A DNA stretch of 64,000 nt from Limnomonas spitsbergensis (lineage: Eukaryota; Chlorophyta; Chlorophyceae; Chlamydomonadales), in assembly GCA_037349105.1 (NCBI GenBank), contig JAYJMM010000036.1, forward strand, positions 6,112,001 through 6,176,000, given 5' to 3'. The translations under genes and the position numbers were made by a program. Every line of letters begins with the position of its first letter. Within the stretch, counting starts at the first letter, position 1. Positions 8,566 to 23,301 of the stretch are shown one piece after another. Under the pieces are notes generated by a model. That model was given only the letters and a program-made list of their open reading frames with translations. It ran no database searches and was not told where the DNA came from.

Positions 8566-10621
8566 TTCACGCTCATGACGGTCTCAAACCTGCGCACCAG
8601 CCAATCATAGCTTCGTAAACAGTCTCTTTAAAGCCACGGACACGACTGCTCTTGATCACTCTTTCTCCAAGACGACGGCAGAATCGGCGACCGAGCCAAG
8701 GTGCGGCGAGACACACCGCTTTCACGGAACCCTCTTAAGGACAAGGCCTCCGGGGAGATGACCCTGCAACACGCCTTGCGTCGTTTAAAAGCAAACGGCT
8801 GGCCATATATAGGAGGGCGATTTCAGGAGACCTCTCCCCTCGGCCAAACGACCTGCTCCAACACGCGTCGTTGTTATTTCGTCCGGGTGGAACGCTTGTC
8901 CTTGGCTGAGGCCGGCGTCCGGAACCACGCCAAAAGCTCAATGGCACCCACTTGAGGGTGTTCGACAGCCGCAACCCATAGGAGCTCGCCGTTCACCGAC
9001 ATCGTTGGCCCACTTTTCCGGGGGCGCGTCAATTAGGCCACCGGGCCCAACCGACCGATCGCCCAAGTCGACCGCACCGACCAAGCTCCTCGTCACCACC
9101 CTTCGTGGATGGCGCTTCCCGCCATCGATTTGCTGTATGCGAGACTTGAAGGGCCTCGCTCCTACGGTCTTGTGAGGTTTCTCCTCGTTGTTCCGCTTGG
9201 GTAGTTCATGCTTCTTGCCATGCCTATAGGTTGGCTTGTTTCAAGACGCGACTCGAAGAATCGGCGAGCCCATTTCCGGCAAAGCCTACTGAAATTGGGG
9301 CTTGACATGATTGTGCCCCTGGTACACGCCGGGGTTATTTTACATGCTCGTGCAAAGTCCCGGTTCATGTCTTTCCTTCAAATAACTGATTGCGACTCAC
9401 ATAGCAACTCGGAGATGAACGTTGACCATTAAGTCTATAGTCAAAGTCGTGGACTACTCGTGGTTGTGCCATATCATGTTCTTTAGAGTCGAGTTTTGAC
9501 GCATGTCTTTCAAAGATTTATATTGTATGTGATCGCTTCTCAACTTCTCATTTTTTGATCACATGCATTTGGATCTCGGTTGTAGTCGAAGAAGGGCCGG
9601 TCGAAGACTCGAAAACATCTGCTATAGACAAGTATCTTACGTTTTTCTGGTATCAACCTCAATCACACGGACTATGCAGCATGTGGAGACGCAAAAAGGA
9701 CACCTGCCACATTGCCGTTTCTACGCCTCCGTCGGTAACTGACAATAAACCTTTGCCGTCGTGCTCATCATAATCTTGGGGCTGACTAAACTACGGGTAG
9801 ATAAAATCGTCCCACACTATCGGCCTTTTTAAGAACCTCTGCCTGGCCAGGGCCGGCTACAAAGAGAACCTCGCATGTCAAAAACGGTTACTTGGCAGAC
9901 CCTCGGTGCTTCCCTTGTGCACGGTAAATTCGCACTTTGACATGTCCCCAACATGCATACTGAATATGTTACTAGTTAAATATTTTGGGGGTGAGCGGGT
10001 ACATGCGCGATAGAATAACAATTAGCAAAAAGTGTGTGCGGCCGGTCAGTAACAGGCCCAACCAACTATTTTGTCAGTGCGCGGGGTATTTTCTGTACCT
10101 ACCATCAAAAACTGATTAGGACTGATTTATGCCACATCCATTCACATATTGCTGACCGTGTACTTTTCTTTCAAGCATCAAACTAGGTTTTTAAATGAGT
10201 CGACAATACGTAGTGGTTGCAAGAGTTGCGCAAAGTAAATTTTACGACTCACAGAAAGTGTTGTTAAATTGCTTGTTACGAACTTGCTTCGCAACATAAC
10301 AAGCAACTTGTTTTATAACATACACGTGCACAAAGTAGAGTACTTTTTGCTTGCGCAACAAATTTGATCTATTTGTCATCCAAAGGGGTGCGCGGACTCT
10401 ATTCGATTTCACGGTACAACTATGGTTGAGTCTGTGCGGACAAGTCGCGATGTACATATCAAGCTCCTAGCACGAGAGGTTGATAGGCTCCCTCTTAAAT
10501 ATATGAGTGCATGTAAGATTCTTGCGCTCTACCATCCCACCCTACCTCACTGGGCACACTTGGAGGTTTGCATGCTCCTTGTGCATCCTATTCACCGCTA
10601 AAATATTTAGGTGCGTGCGTG

Positions 10622-10700
10622 TAAGAGTCTTGCGCTCTGCCAACTGAGCTAACCGGGCAGTCTTCGCCCAATGAGGGGCTCGAACCCTCGACCACAAGAT
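10622..10700 (-). tRNA. Circularly permuted tRNA-Lys(CUU), copy 6, intact
   Basis: Both halves and joint match the consensus. A substitution just past the terminator region (ATATTTTAG on the minus strand) leaves the TTTT run intact. Confidence 0.92.
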
Positions 10701-12756
10701 TTCACGCTCATGACGGTCTCAAACCTGCGCACCAGCCAATCATAGCTTCGTAAACAGTCTCTTTAAAGCCACGGACACGACTGCTCTTGATCACTCTTTC
10801 TCCAAGACGACGGCAGAATCGGCGACCGAGCCAAGGTGCGGCGAGACACACCGCTTTCACGGAACCCTCTTAAGGACAAGGCCTCCGGGGAGATGACCCT
10901 GCAACACGCCTTGCGTCGTTTAAAAGCAAACGGCTGGCCATATATAGGAGGGCGATTTCAGGAGACCTCTCCCCTCGGCCAAACGACCTGCTCCAACACG
11001 CGTCGTTGTTATTTCGTCCGGGTGGAACGCTTGTCCTTGGCTGAGGCCGGCGTCCGGAACCACGCCAAAAGCTCAATGGCACCCACTTGAGGGTGTTCGA
11101 CAGCCGCAACCCATAGGAGCTCGCCGTTCACCGACAGCGTTGGCCCACTTTTCCGGGGGCGCGTCAATTAGGCCACCGGGCCCAACCGACCGATCGCCCA
11201 AGTCGACCGCACCGACCAAGCTCCTCGTCACCACCCTTCGTGGATGGCGCTTCCCGCCATCGATTTGCTGTATGCGAGACTTGAAGGGCCTCGCTCCTAC
11301 GGTCTTGTGAGGTTTCTCCTCGTTGTTCCGCTTGTGTAGTTCATGCTTCTTGCCATGCCTATAGGTTGGCTTGTTTCAAGACGCGACTCGAAGAATCGGC
11401 GAGCCCATTTCCGGCAAAGCCTACTGAAATTGGGGCTTGACATGATTGTGCCCCCGGTACACGCCGGGGTTATTTTACATGCTCGTGCAAAGTCCCGGTT
11501 CATGTCTTTCCTTCAAATAACTGATTGCGACTCACATAGCGACTCGGAGATGAACGTTGACCATTAAGTCTATAGTCAAAGTCGTGGACTACTCGTGGTT
11601 GTGCCATATCATGTTCTTTAGAGTCGAGTTTTGACGCATGTCTTTCAAAGATTTATATTGTATGTGATCGCTTCTCAACTTCTCATTTTTTGATCACATG
11701 CATTTGGATCTCGGTTGTAGTCGAAGAAGGGCCGGTCGAAGACTCGAAAGCATCTGCTATAGACAAGTATCTTACGTTTTTCTGGTATCAACCTCAATCA
11801 CACGGACTATGCAGCATGTGGAGACGCAAAAAGGACACCTGCCACATTGCCGTTTCTACGCCTCCGTCGGTAACTGACAATAAACCTTTGCCGTCGTGCT
11901 CATCATAATCTTGGGGCTGACTAAACTACGGGTAGATAAAATCGTCCCACACTATCGGCCTTTTTAAGAACCTCTGCCTGGCCAGGGCCGGCTACAAAGA
12001 GAACCTCGCATGTCAAAAACGGTTACTTGGCAGACCCTCGGTGCTTCCCTTGTGCACGGTAAATTCGCACTTTGACATGTCCCCAACATGCATACTGAAT
12101 ATGTTACTAGTTAAATATTTTGGGGGTGAGCGGGTACATGCGCGATAGAATAACAATTAGCAAAAAGTGTGTGCGGCCGGTCAGTAACAGGCCCAACCAA
12201 CTATTTTGTCAGTGCGCGGGGTATTTTCTGTACCTACCATCAAAAACTGATTAGGACTGATTTATGCCACATCCATTCACATATTGCTGACCGTGTACTT
12301 TTCTTTCAAGCATCAAACTAGGTTTTTAAATGAGTCGACAATACGTAGTGATTGCAAGAGTTGCGCAAAGTAAATTTTACGACTCACAGAAAGTGTTGTT
12401 AAATTGCTTGTTACGAACTTGCTTCGCAACATAACAAGCAACTTGTTTTATAACATACACGTGCACAAAGTAGAGTACTTTTTGCTTGCGCAACAAATTT
12501 GATCTATTTGTCATCCAAAGGGGTGCGCGGACTCTATTCGATTTCACGGTACAACTATGGTTGAGTCTGTGCGGACAAGTCGCGATGTACATATCAAGCT
12601 CCTAGCACGAGAGGTTGATAGGCTCCCTCTTAAATATATGAGTGCATGTAAGATTCTTGCGCTCTACCATCCCACTCTACCTCACTGGGCACACTTGGAG
12701 GTTTGCATGCTCCTAGTGCATCCTATTCACCGCTAAAATGTTTAGGTGCGTGCGTG

Positions 12757-12835
12757 TAAGAGTCTTGCGCTCTGCCAACTGAGCTAACCGGGCAGTCTTC
12801 GCCCATTGAGGTGCTCGAACCCTCGACCACAAGAT
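12757..12835 (-). tRNA. Permuted tRNA-Lys(CUU), copy 7, two stem mismatches
   Basis: U67 is changed to A, giving a G6/A67 mismatch in the acceptor stem. C61 is changed to A, breaking the G53-C61 pair that closes the T loop. The anticodon arm and 5' half are unchanged. It is probably weak or non-functional. Confidence 0.8.
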
Positions 12836-14891
12836 TTCACGCTCATGACGGTCTCAAACCTGCGCACCAGCCAATCATAGCTTCGTAAACAGTCTCTTTA
12901 AAGCCACGGACACGACTGCTCTTGATCACTCTTTCTCCAAGACGACGGCAGAATCGGCGACCGAGCCAAGGTGCGGCGAGACACACCGCTTTCACGGAAC
13001 CCTCTTAAGGACAAGGCCTCCGGGGAGATGACCCTGCAACACGCCTTGCGTCGTTTAAAAGCAAACGGCTGGCCATATATACGAGGGCGATTTCAGGAGA
13101 CCTCTCCCCTCGGCCAAACGACCTGCTCCAACACGCGTCGTTGTTATTTCGTCCGGGTGGAACGCTTGTCCTTGGCTGAGGCCGGCGTCCGGAACCACGC
13201 CAAAAGCTCAATGGCACCCACTTGAGGGTGTTCGACAGCCGCAACCCATAGGAGCTCGCCGTTCACCGACAGCGTTGGCCCACTTTTCCGGGGGCGCGTC
13301 AATTAGGCCACCGGGCCCAACCGACCGATCGCCCAAGTCGACCGCACCGACCAAGCTCCTCGTCACCACCCTTCGTGGATGGCGCTTCCCGCCATCGATT
13401 TGCTGTATGCGAGACTTGAAGGGCCTCGCTCCTACGGTCTTGTGAGGTTTCTCCTCGTTGTTCCGCTTGGGTAGTTCATGCTTCTTGCCATGCCTATAGG
13501 TTGGCTTGTTTCAAGACGCGACTCGAAGAATCGGCGAGCCCATTTCCGGCAAAGCCTACTGAAATTGGGGCTTGACATGATTGTGCCCCCGGTACACGCC
13601 GGGGTTATTTTACATGCTCGTGCAAAGTCCCGGTTCATGTCTTTCCTTCAAATAACTGATTGCGACTCACATAGCGACTCGGAGATGAACGTTGACCATT
13701 AAGTCTATAGTCAAAGTCGTGGACTACTCGTGGTTGTGCCATATCATGTTCTTTAGAGTCGAGTTTTGACGCATGTCTTTCAAAGATTTATATTGTATGT
13801 GATCGCTTCTCAACTTCTCATTTTTTGATCACATGCATTTGGATCTCGGTTGTAGTCGAAGAAGGGCCGGTGGAAGACTCGAAAACATCTGCTATAGACA
13901 AGTATCTTACGTTTTTCTGGTATCAACCTCAATCACACGGACTATGCAGCATGTGGAGACGCAAAAAGGACACCTGCCACATTGCCGTTCCTACGCCTCC
14001 GTCGGTAACTGACAATAAACCTTTGCCGTCGTGCTCATCATAATCTTGGGGCTGACTAAACTACGGGTAGATAAAATCGTCCCACACTATCGGCCTTTTT
14101 AAGAACCTCTGCCTGGCCAGGGCCGGCTACAAAGAGAACCTCGCATGTCAAAAACGGTTACTTGGCAGACCCTCGGTGCTTCCCTTGTGCACGGTAAATT
14201 CGCACTTTGACATGTCCCCAACATGCATACTGAATATGTTACTAGTTAAATATTTTGGGGGTGAGCGGGTACATGCGCGATAGAATAACAATTAGCAAAA
14301 AGTGTGTGCGGCCGGTCAGTAACAGGCCCAACCAACTATTTTGTCAGTGCGCGGGGTATTTTCTGTACCTACCATCAAAAACTGATTAGGACTGATTTAT
14401 GCCACATCCATTCACATATTGCTGACCGTGTACTTTTCTTTCAAGCATCAAACTAGGTTTTTAAATGAGTCGACAATACGTAGTGGTTGCAAGAGTTGCG
14501 CAAAGTAAATTTTACGACTCACAGAAAGTGTTGTTAAATTGCTTGTTACGAACTTGCTTCGCAACATAACAAGCAACTTGTTTTATAACATACACGTGCA
14601 CAAAGTAGAGTACTTTTTGCTTGCGCAACAAATTTGATCTATTTGTCATCCAAAGGGGTGCGCGGACTCTATTCGATTTCACGGTACAACTATGGTTGAG
14701 TCTGTGCGGACAAGTCGCGATGTACATATCAAGCTCCTAGCACGAGAGGTTGATAGGCTCCCTCTTAAATATATGAGTGCATGTAAGATTCTTGCGCTCT
14801 ACCATCCCACCCTACCTCACTGGGCACACTTGGAGGTTTGCATGCTCCTTGTGCATCCTATTCACCGCTAAAATGTTTAGGTGCGTGCGTG

Positions 14892-14970
14892 TAAGAGTCT
14901 TGCGCTCTGCCAACTGAGCTAACCGGGCAGTCTTCGCCCAATGAGGGGCCCGAACCCTCGACCACAAGAT
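14892..14970 (-). tRNA. Permuted tRNA-Lys(CUU), copy 8, A58G in T loop
   Basis: The T loop reads TTCGGGC instead of TTCGAGC. A58 is near-invariant in tRNAs (it forms the T54-A58 reverse Hoogsteen pair) and is also a B-box position, so both folding and transcription could suffer. Otherwise consensus. Confidence 0.82.
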
Positions 14971-17026
14971 TTCACGCTCATGACGGTCTCAAACCTGCGC
15001 ACCAGCCAATCATAGCTTCGTAAACAGTCTCTTTAAAGCCACGGACACGACTGCTCTTGATCACTCTTTCTCCAAGACGACGGCAGAATCGGCGACCGAG
15101 CCAAGGTGCGGCGAGACACACCGCTTTCACGGAACCCTCTTAAGGACAAGGCCTCCGGGGAGATGACCCTGCAACACGCCTTGCGTCGTTTAAAAGCAAA
15201 CGGCTGGCCATATATAGGAGGGCGATTTCAGGAGACCTCTCCCCTCGGCCAAACGACCTGCTCCAACACGCGTCGTTGTTATTTCGTCCGGGTGGAACGC
15301 TTGTCCTTGGCTGAGGCCGGCGTCCGGAACCACGCCAAAAGCTCAATGGCACCCACTTGAGGGTGTTCGACAGCCGCAACCCATAGGAGCTCGCCGTTCA
15401 CCGACAGCGTTGGCCCACTTTTCCGGGGGCGCGTCAATTAGGCCACCGGGCCCAACCGACCGATCGCCCAAGTCGACCGCACCGACCAAGCTCCTCGTCA
15501 CCACCCTTCGTGGATGGCGCTTCCCGCCATCGATTTGCTGTATGCGAGACTTGAAGGGCCTCGCTCCTACGGTCTTGTGAGGTTTCTCCTCGTTGTTCCG
15601 CTTGGGTAGTTCATGCTTCTTGCCATGCCTATAGGTTGGCTTGTTTCAAGACGCGACTCGAAGAATCGGCGAGCCCATTTCCGGCAAAGCCTACTGAAAT
15701 TGGGGCTTGACATGATTGTGCCCCCGGTACACGCCGGGGTTATTTTACATGCTCGTGCAAAGTCCCGGTTCATGTCTTTCCTTCAAATAACTGATTGCGA
15801 CTCACATAGCGACTCGGAGATGAACGTTGACCATTAAGTCTATAGTCAAAGTCGTGGACTACTCGTGGTTGTGCCATATCATGTTCTTTAGAGTCGAGTT
15901 TTGACGCATGTCTTTCAAAGATTTATATTGTATGTGATCGCTTCTCAACTTCTCATTTTTTGATCACATGCATTTGGATCTCGGTTGTAGTCGAAGAAGG
16001 GCCGGTCGAAGACTCGAAAACATCTGCTATAGACAAGTATCTTACGTTTTTCTGGTATCAACCTCAATCACACGGACTATGCAGCATGTGGAGACGCAAA
16101 AAGGACACCTGCCACATTGCCGTTTCTACGCCTCCGTCGGTAACTGACAATAAACCTTTGCCGTCGTGCTCATCATAATCTTGGGGCTGACTAAACTACG
16201 GGTAGATAAAATCGTCCCACACTATCGGCCTTTTTAAGAACCTCTGCCTGGCCAGGGCCGGCTACAAAGAGAACCTCGCATGTCAAAAACGGTTACTTGG
16301 CAGACCCTCGGTGCTTCCCTTGTGCACGGTAAATTCGCACTTTGACATGTCCCCAACATGCATACTGAATATGTTACTAGTTAAATATTTTGGGGGTGAG
16401 CGGGTACATGCGCGATAGAATAACAATTAGCAAAAAGTGTGTGCGGCCGGTCAGTAACAGGCCCAACCAACTATTTTGTCAGTGCGCGGGGTATTTTCTG
16501 TACCTACCATCAAAAACTGATTAGGACTGATTTATGCCACATCCATTCACATATTGCTGACCGTGTACTTTTCTTTCAAGCATCAAACTAGGTTTTTAAA
16601 TGAGTCGACAATACGTAGTGGTTGCAAGAGTTGCGCAAAGTAAATTTTACGACTCACAGAAAGTGTTGTTAAATTGCTTGTTACGAACTTGCTTCGCAAC
16701 ATAACAAGCAACTTGTTTTATAACATACACGTGCACAAAGTAGAGTACTTTTTGCTTGCGCAACAAATTTGATCTATTTGTCATCCAAAGGGGTGCGCGG
16801 ACTCTATTCGATTTCACGGTACAACTATGGTTGAGTCTGTGCGGACAAGTCGCGATGTACATATCAAGCTCCTAGCACGAGAGGTTGATAGGCTCCCTCT
16901 TAAATATATGAGTGCATGTAAGATTCTTGCGCTCTACCATCCCACCCTACCTCACTGGGCACACTTGGAGGTTTGCATGCTCCTTGTGCATCCTATTCAC
17001 CGCTAAAATGTTTAGGTGCGTGCGTG

Positions 17027-17105
17027 TAAGAGTCTTGCGCTCTGCCAACTGAGCTAACCGGGCAGTCTTCGCCCAATGAGGGGCCCGAACCCTCGACCAC
17101 AAGAT
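17027..17105 (-). tRNA. Permuted tRNA-Lys(CUU), copy 9, A58G in T loop
   Basis: Same single A58G change as copy 8 in the adjacent unit, pointing to a duplicated or converted neighbour. The rest is consensus. Confidence 0.82.
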
Positions 17106-19161
17106 TTCACGCTCATGACGGTCTCAAACCTGCGCACCAGCCAATCATAGCTTCGTAAACAGTCTCTTTAAAGCCACGGACACGACTGCTCTTGATCACT
17201 CTTTCTCCAAGACGACGGCAGAATCGGCGACCGAGCCAAGGTGCGGCGAGACACACCGCTTTCACGGAACCCTCTTAAGGACAAGGCCTCCGGGGAGATG
17301 ACCCTGCAACACGCCTTGCGTCGTTTAAAAGCAAACGGCTGGCCATATATAGGAGGGCGATTTCAGGAGACCTCTCCCCTCGGCCAAACGACCTGCTCCA
17401 ACACGCGTCGTTGTTATTTTGTCCGGGTGGAACGCTTGTCCTTGGCTGAGGCCGGCGTCCGGAACCACGCCAAAAGCTCAATGGCACCCACTTGAGGGTG
17501 TTCGACAGCCGCAACCCATAGGAGCTCGCCGTTCACCGACAGCGTTGGCCCACTTTTCCGGGGGCGCGTCAATTAGGCCACCGGGCCCAACCGACCGATC
17601 GCCCAAGTCGACCGCACCGACCAAGCTCCTCGTCACCACCCTTCGTGGATGGCGCTTCCCGCCATCGATTTGCTGTATGCGAGACTTGAAGGGCCTCGCT
17701 CCTACGGTCTTGTGAGGTTTCTCCTCGTTGTTCCGCTTGGGTAGTTCATGCTTCTTGCCATGCCTATAGGTTGGCTTGTTTCAAGACGCGACTCGAAGAA
17801 TCGGCGAGCCCATTTCCGGCAAAGCCTACTGAAATTGGGGCTTGACATGATTGTGCCCCCGGTACACGCCGGGGTTATTTTACATGCTCGTGCAAAGTCC
17901 CGGTTCATGTCTTTCCTTCAAATAACTGATTGCGACTCACATAGCGACTCGGAGATGAACGTTGACCATTAAGTCTATAGTCAAAGTCGTGGACTACTCG
18001 TGGTTGTGCCATATCATGTTCTTTATAGTCGAGTTTTGACGCATGTCTTTCAAAGATTTATATTGTATGTGATCGCTTCTCAACTTCTCATTTTTTGATC
18101 ACATGCATTTGGATCTCGGTTGTAGTCGAAGAAGGGCCGGTCGAAGACTCCAAAGCATCTGCTATAGACAAGTATCTTACGTTTTTCTGGTATCAACCTC
18201 AATCACACGGACTATGCAGCATGTGGAGACGCAAAAAGGACACCTGCCACATTGCCGTTTCTACGCCTCCGTCGGTAACTGACAATAAACCTTTGCCGTC
18301 GTGCTCATCATAATCTTGGGGCTGACTAAACTACGGGTAGATAAAATCGTCCCACACTATCGGCCTTTTTAAGAACCTCTGCCTGGCCAGGGCCGGCTAC
18401 AAAGAGAACCTCGCATGTCAAAAACGGTTACTTGGCAGACCCTCGGTGCTTCCCTTGTGCACGGTAAATTCGCACTTTGACATGTCCCCAACATGCATAC
18501 TGAATATGTTACTAGTTAAATATTTTGGGGGTGAGCGGGTACATGCGCGATAGAATAACAATTAGCAAAAAGTGTGTGCGGCCGGTCAGTAACAGGCCCA
18601 ACCAACTATTTTGTCAGTGCGCGGGGTATTTTCTGTACCTACCATCAAAAACTGATTAGGACTGATTTATGCCACATCCATTCACATATTGCTGACCGTG
18701 TACTTTTCTTTCAAGCATCAAACTAGGTTTTTAAATGAGTCGACAATACGTAGTGGTTGCAAGAGTTGCGCAAAGTAAATTTTACGACTCACAGAAAGTG
18801 TTGTTAAATTGCTTGTTACGAACTTGCTTCGCAACATAACAAGCAACTTGTTTTATAACATACACGCGCACAAAGTAGAGTACTTTTTGCTTGCGCAACA
18901 AATTTGATCTATTTGTCATCCAAAGGGGTGCGCGGACTCTATTCGATTTCACGGTACAACTATGGTTGAGTCTGTGCGGACAAGTCGCGATGTACATATC
19001 AAGCTCCTAGCACGAGAGGTTGATAGGCTCCCTCTTAAATATATGAGTGCATGTAAGATTCTTGCGCTCTACCATCCCACTCTACCTCACTGGGCACACT
19101 TGGAGGTTTGCATGCTCCTTGTGCATCCTATTCACCGCTAAAATGTTTAGGTGCGTGCGTG

Positions 19162-19240
19162 TAAGAGTCTTGCGCTCTGCCAACTGAGCTAACCGGGCAG
19201 TCTTCGCCCAATGAGGGGCTCGAACCCTCGACCACAAGAT
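19162..19240 (-). tRNA. Circularly permuted tRNA-Lys(CUU), copy 10, intact
   Basis: Consensus in both halves and joint, with T loop TTCGAGC restored relative to copies 8 and 9. Confidence 0.92.
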
Positions 19241-21296
19241 TTCACGCTCATGACGGTCTCAAACCTGCGCACCAGCCAATCATAGCTTCGTAAACAGTCT
19301 CTTTAAAGCCACGGACACGACTGCTCTTGATCACTCTTTCTCCAAGACGACGGCAGAATCGGCGACCGAGCCAAGGTGCGGCGAGACACACCGCTTTCAC
19401 GGAACCCTCTTAAGGACAAGGCCTCCGGGGAGATGACCCTGCAACACGCCTTGCGTCGTTTAAAAGCAAACGGCTGGCCATATATAGGAGGGCGATTTCA
19501 GGAGACCTCTCCCCTCGGCCAAACGACCTGCTCCAACACGCGTCGTTGTTATTTCGTCCGGGTGGAACGCTTGTCCTTGGCTGAGGCCGGCGTCCGGAAC
19601 CACGCCAAAAGCTCAATGGCACCCACTTGAGGGTGTTCGACAGCCGCAACCCATAGGAGCTCGCCGTTCACCGACAGCGTTGGCCCACTTTTCCGGGGGC
19701 GCGTCAATTAGGCCACCGGGCCCAACCGACCGATCGCCCAAGTCGACCGCACCGACCAAGCTCCTCGTCACCACCCTTCGTGGATGGCGCTTCCCGCCAT
19801 CGATTTGCTGTATGCGAGACTTGAAGGGCCTCGCTCCTACGGTCTTGTGAGGTTTCTCCTCGTTGTTCCGCTTGGGTAGTTCATGCTTCTTGCCATGCCT
19901 ATAGGTTGGCTTGTTTCAAGACGCGACTCGAAGAATCGGCGAGCCCATTTCCGGCAAAGCCTACTGAAATTGGGGCTTGACATGATTGTGCCCCCGGTAC
20001 ACGCCGGGGTTATTTTACAAGCTCGTGCAAAGTCCCGGTTCATGTCTTTCCTTCAAATAACTGATTGCGACTCACATAGCGACTCGGAGATGAACGTTGA
20101 CCATTAAGTCTATAGTCAAAGTCGTGGACTACTCGTGGTTGTGCCATATCATGTTCTTTATAGTCGAGTTTTGACGCATGTCTTTCAAAGATTTATATTG
20201 TATGTGATCGCTTCTCAACTTCTCATTTTTTGATCACATGCATTTGGATCTCGGTTGTAGTCGAAGAAGGGCCGGTGGAAGACTCGAAAACATCTGCTAT
20301 AGACAAGTATCTTACGTTTTTCTGGTATCAACCTCAATCACACGGACTATGCAGCATGTGGAGACGCAAAAAGGACACCTGCCACATTGCCGTTTCTACG
20401 CCTCCGTCGGTAACTGACAATAAACCTTTGCCGTCGTGCTCATCATAATCTTGGGGCTGACTAAACTACGGGTAGATAAAATCGTCCCACACTATCGGCC
20501 TTTTTAAGAACCTCTGCCTGGCCAGGGCCGGCTACAAAGAGAACCTCGCATGTCAAAAACGGTTACTTGGCAGACCCTCGGTGCTTCCCTTGTGCACGGT
20601 AAATTCGCACTTTGACATGTCCCCAACATGCATACTGAATATGTTACTAGTTAAATATTTTGGGGGTGAGCGGGTACATGCGCGATAGAATAACAATTAG
20701 CAAAAAGTGTGTGCGGCCGGTCAGTAACAGGCCCAACCAACTATTTTGTCAGTGCGCGGGGTATTTTCTGTACCTACCATCAAAAACTGATTAGGACTGA
20801 TTTATGCCACATCCATTCACATATTGCTGACCGTGTACTTTTCTTTCAAGCATCAAACTAGGTTTTTAAATGAGTCGACAATACGTAGTGGTTGCAAGAG
20901 TTGCGCAAAGTAAATTTTACGACTCACAGAAAGTGTTGTTAAATTGCTTGTTACGAACTTGCTTCGCAACATAACAAGCAACTTGTTTTATAACATACAC
21001 GTGCACAAAGTAGAGTACTTTTTGCTTGCGCAACAAATTTGATCTATTTGTCATCCAAAGGGGTGCGCGGACTCTATTCGATTTCACGGTACAACTATGG
21101 TTGAGTCTGTGCGGACAAGTCGCGATGTACATATCAAGCTCCTAGCACGAGAGGTTGATAGGCTCCCTCTTAAATATATGAGTGCATGTAAGATTCTTGC
21201 GCTCTACCATCCCACCCTACCTCACTGGGCACACTTGGAGGTTTGCATGCTCCTTGTGCATCCTATTCACCGCTAAAATGTTTAGGTGCGTGCGTG

Positions 21297-21375
21297 TAAG
21301 AGTCTTGCGCTCTGCCAACTGAGCTAACCGGGCAGTCTTCGCCCAATGAGGGGCTCGAACCCTCGACCACAAGAT
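21297..21375 (-). tRNA. Circularly permuted tRNA-Lys(CUU), copy 11, intact
   Basis: Consensus sequence. The unit that follows this gene carries the two transposon insertions, which do not touch any tRNA half. Confidence 0.92.
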
Positions 21376-23080
21376 TTCACGCTCATGACGGTCTCAAACC
21401 TGCGCACCAGCCAATCATAGCTTCGTAAACAGTCTCTTTAAAGCCACGGACACGACTGCTCTTGATCACTCTTTCTCCAAGACGACGGCAGAATCGGCGA
21501 CCGAGCCAAGGTGCGGCGAGACACACCGCTTTCACGGAACCCTCTTAAGGACAAGGCCTCCGGGGAGATGACCCTGCAACACGCCTTGCGTCGTTTAAAA
21601 GCAAACGGCTGGCCATATATAGGAGGGCGATTTCAGGAGACCTCTCCCCTCGGCCAAACGACCTGCTCCAACACGCGTCGTTGTTATTTCGTCCGGGTGG
21701 AACGCTTGTCCTTGGCTGAGGCCGGCGTCCGGAACCACGCCAAAAGCTCAATGGCACCCACTTGAGGGTGTTCGACAGCCGCAACCCATAGGAGCTCGCC
21801 GTTCACCGACAGCGTTGGCCCACTTTTCCGGGGGCGCGTCAATTAGGCCACCGGGCCCAACCGACCGATCGCCCAAGTCGACCGCACCGACCAAGCTCCT
21901 CGTCACCACCCTTCGTGGATGGCGCTTCCCGCCATCGATTTGCTGTATGCGAGACTTGAAGGGCCTCGCTCCTACGGTCTTGTGAGGTTTCTCCTCGTTG
22001 TTCCGCTTGGGTAGTTCATGCTTCTTGCCATGCCTATAGGTTGGCTTGTTTCAAGACGCGACTCGAAGAATCGGCGAGCCCATTTCCGGCAAAGCCTACT
22101 GAAATTGGGGCTTGACATGATTGTGCCCCCGGTACACGCCGGGGTTATTTTACATGCTCGTGCAAAGTCCCGGTTCATGTCTTTCCTTCAAATAACTGAT
22201 TGCGACTCACATAGCGACTCGGAGATGAACGTTGACCATTAAGTCTATAGTCAAAGTCGTGGACTACTCGTGGTTGTGCCATATCATGTTCTTTAGAGTC
22301 GAGTTTTGACGCATGTCTTTCAAAGATTTATATTGTATGTGATCGCTTCTCAACTTCTCATTTTTTGATCACATGCATTTGGATCTCGGTTGTAGTCGAA
22401 GAAGGGCCGGTCGAAGACTCGAAAACATCTGCTATAGACAAGTATCTTACGTTTTTCTGGTATCAACCTCAATCACACGGACTATGCAGCATGTGGAGAC
22501 GCAAAAAGGACACCTGCCACATTGCCGTTTCTACGCCTCCGTCGGTAACTGACAATAAACCTTTGCCGTCGTGCTCATCATAATCTTGGGGCTGACTAAA
22601 CTACGGGTAGATAAAATCGTCCCACACTATCGGCCTTTTTAAGAACCTCTGCCTGGCCAGGGCCGGCTACAAAGAGAACCTCGCATGTCAAAAACGGTTA
22701 CTTGGCAGACCCTCGGTGCTTCCCTTGTGCACGGTAAATTCGCACTTTGACATGTCCCCAACATGCATACCGTAAAACCACTTAAGCTCCGCGCACCCCA
22801 AAAAAAAAGAATTTAATTTTCGGCCGCGCACCCCAAAAAGAATTTAAAAAACGGTCGCGCAGCGACGAAATTTTAATTTAATTCAACGCCGCGCAGCACG
22901 AAATTTAATTAAACATCGCGCATCACTGGAAATAATTAAATTTTCGTCCGCGCAGCACTTTCAGCCAGTACTGTCAAACTCAGTTACAACTTCGTTTGAT
23001 GCTAGCTGGACCCGCATTCCGTAGTCGTCATCCCCCTCCTCCGCCGATTCCTGGCCTCAGGAAACGTGTGGCTATTGGGG

Positions 23081-23155
23081 CCCGGGGGGCTCAGTGGTAC
23101 TACGTAACTTAGCAGTCCACCCTGAGGTCTGCAGTTCGAATCCTGTCAATGTTCA
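23081..23155 (+). other. tRNA-like A box/B box module in transposon copy A
   Basis: GGCTCAGTGGTA at 23088-23099 resembles an A box, and AGTTCGAATCC at 23133-23143 is one base from a perfect B box. The spacing is typical of a tRNA gene. Acceptor and T stems do not pair well, so it is a tRNA-derived relic or promoter rather than a tRNA. It may let Pol III transcribe the element. Confidence 0.55.
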
Positions 23156-23301
23156 GCACTTTCAGCCAGTACAGCAATACTTAGTTAACACCCTCACAGT
23201 CAGCAAAAGTCATAATACGGTAGTCAAAATTCATCCACCTGAGGTATACAGTCAGTAGACGTCAATATAATCATCCTCCTCCGGTACACGGTCAACATAG
23301 T

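Larger units (their letters stand above)
1..22769. repeat. Left block: near-identical units 1-11 (first part)
   Basis: Spacing between successive anchors is exactly 2,135 bp ten times. Differences are scattered single bases, for example CCCTGG versus CCCCGG at 780 and 2914, and TATACGAGG versus TATAGGAGG near 269 and 2404. Several variants occur in mosaic combinations in neighbouring units, which is the pattern expected from gene conversion or unequal exchange. Most intact tRNA copies are in this block. Confidence 0.9.

Noticed and set aside
23081..23155. Functional tRNA gene inside transposon copy A
   Set aside because: A and B boxes are recognisable, but the T stem and acceptor do not pair and no clear anticodon arm forms, so it is described only as tRNA-like.
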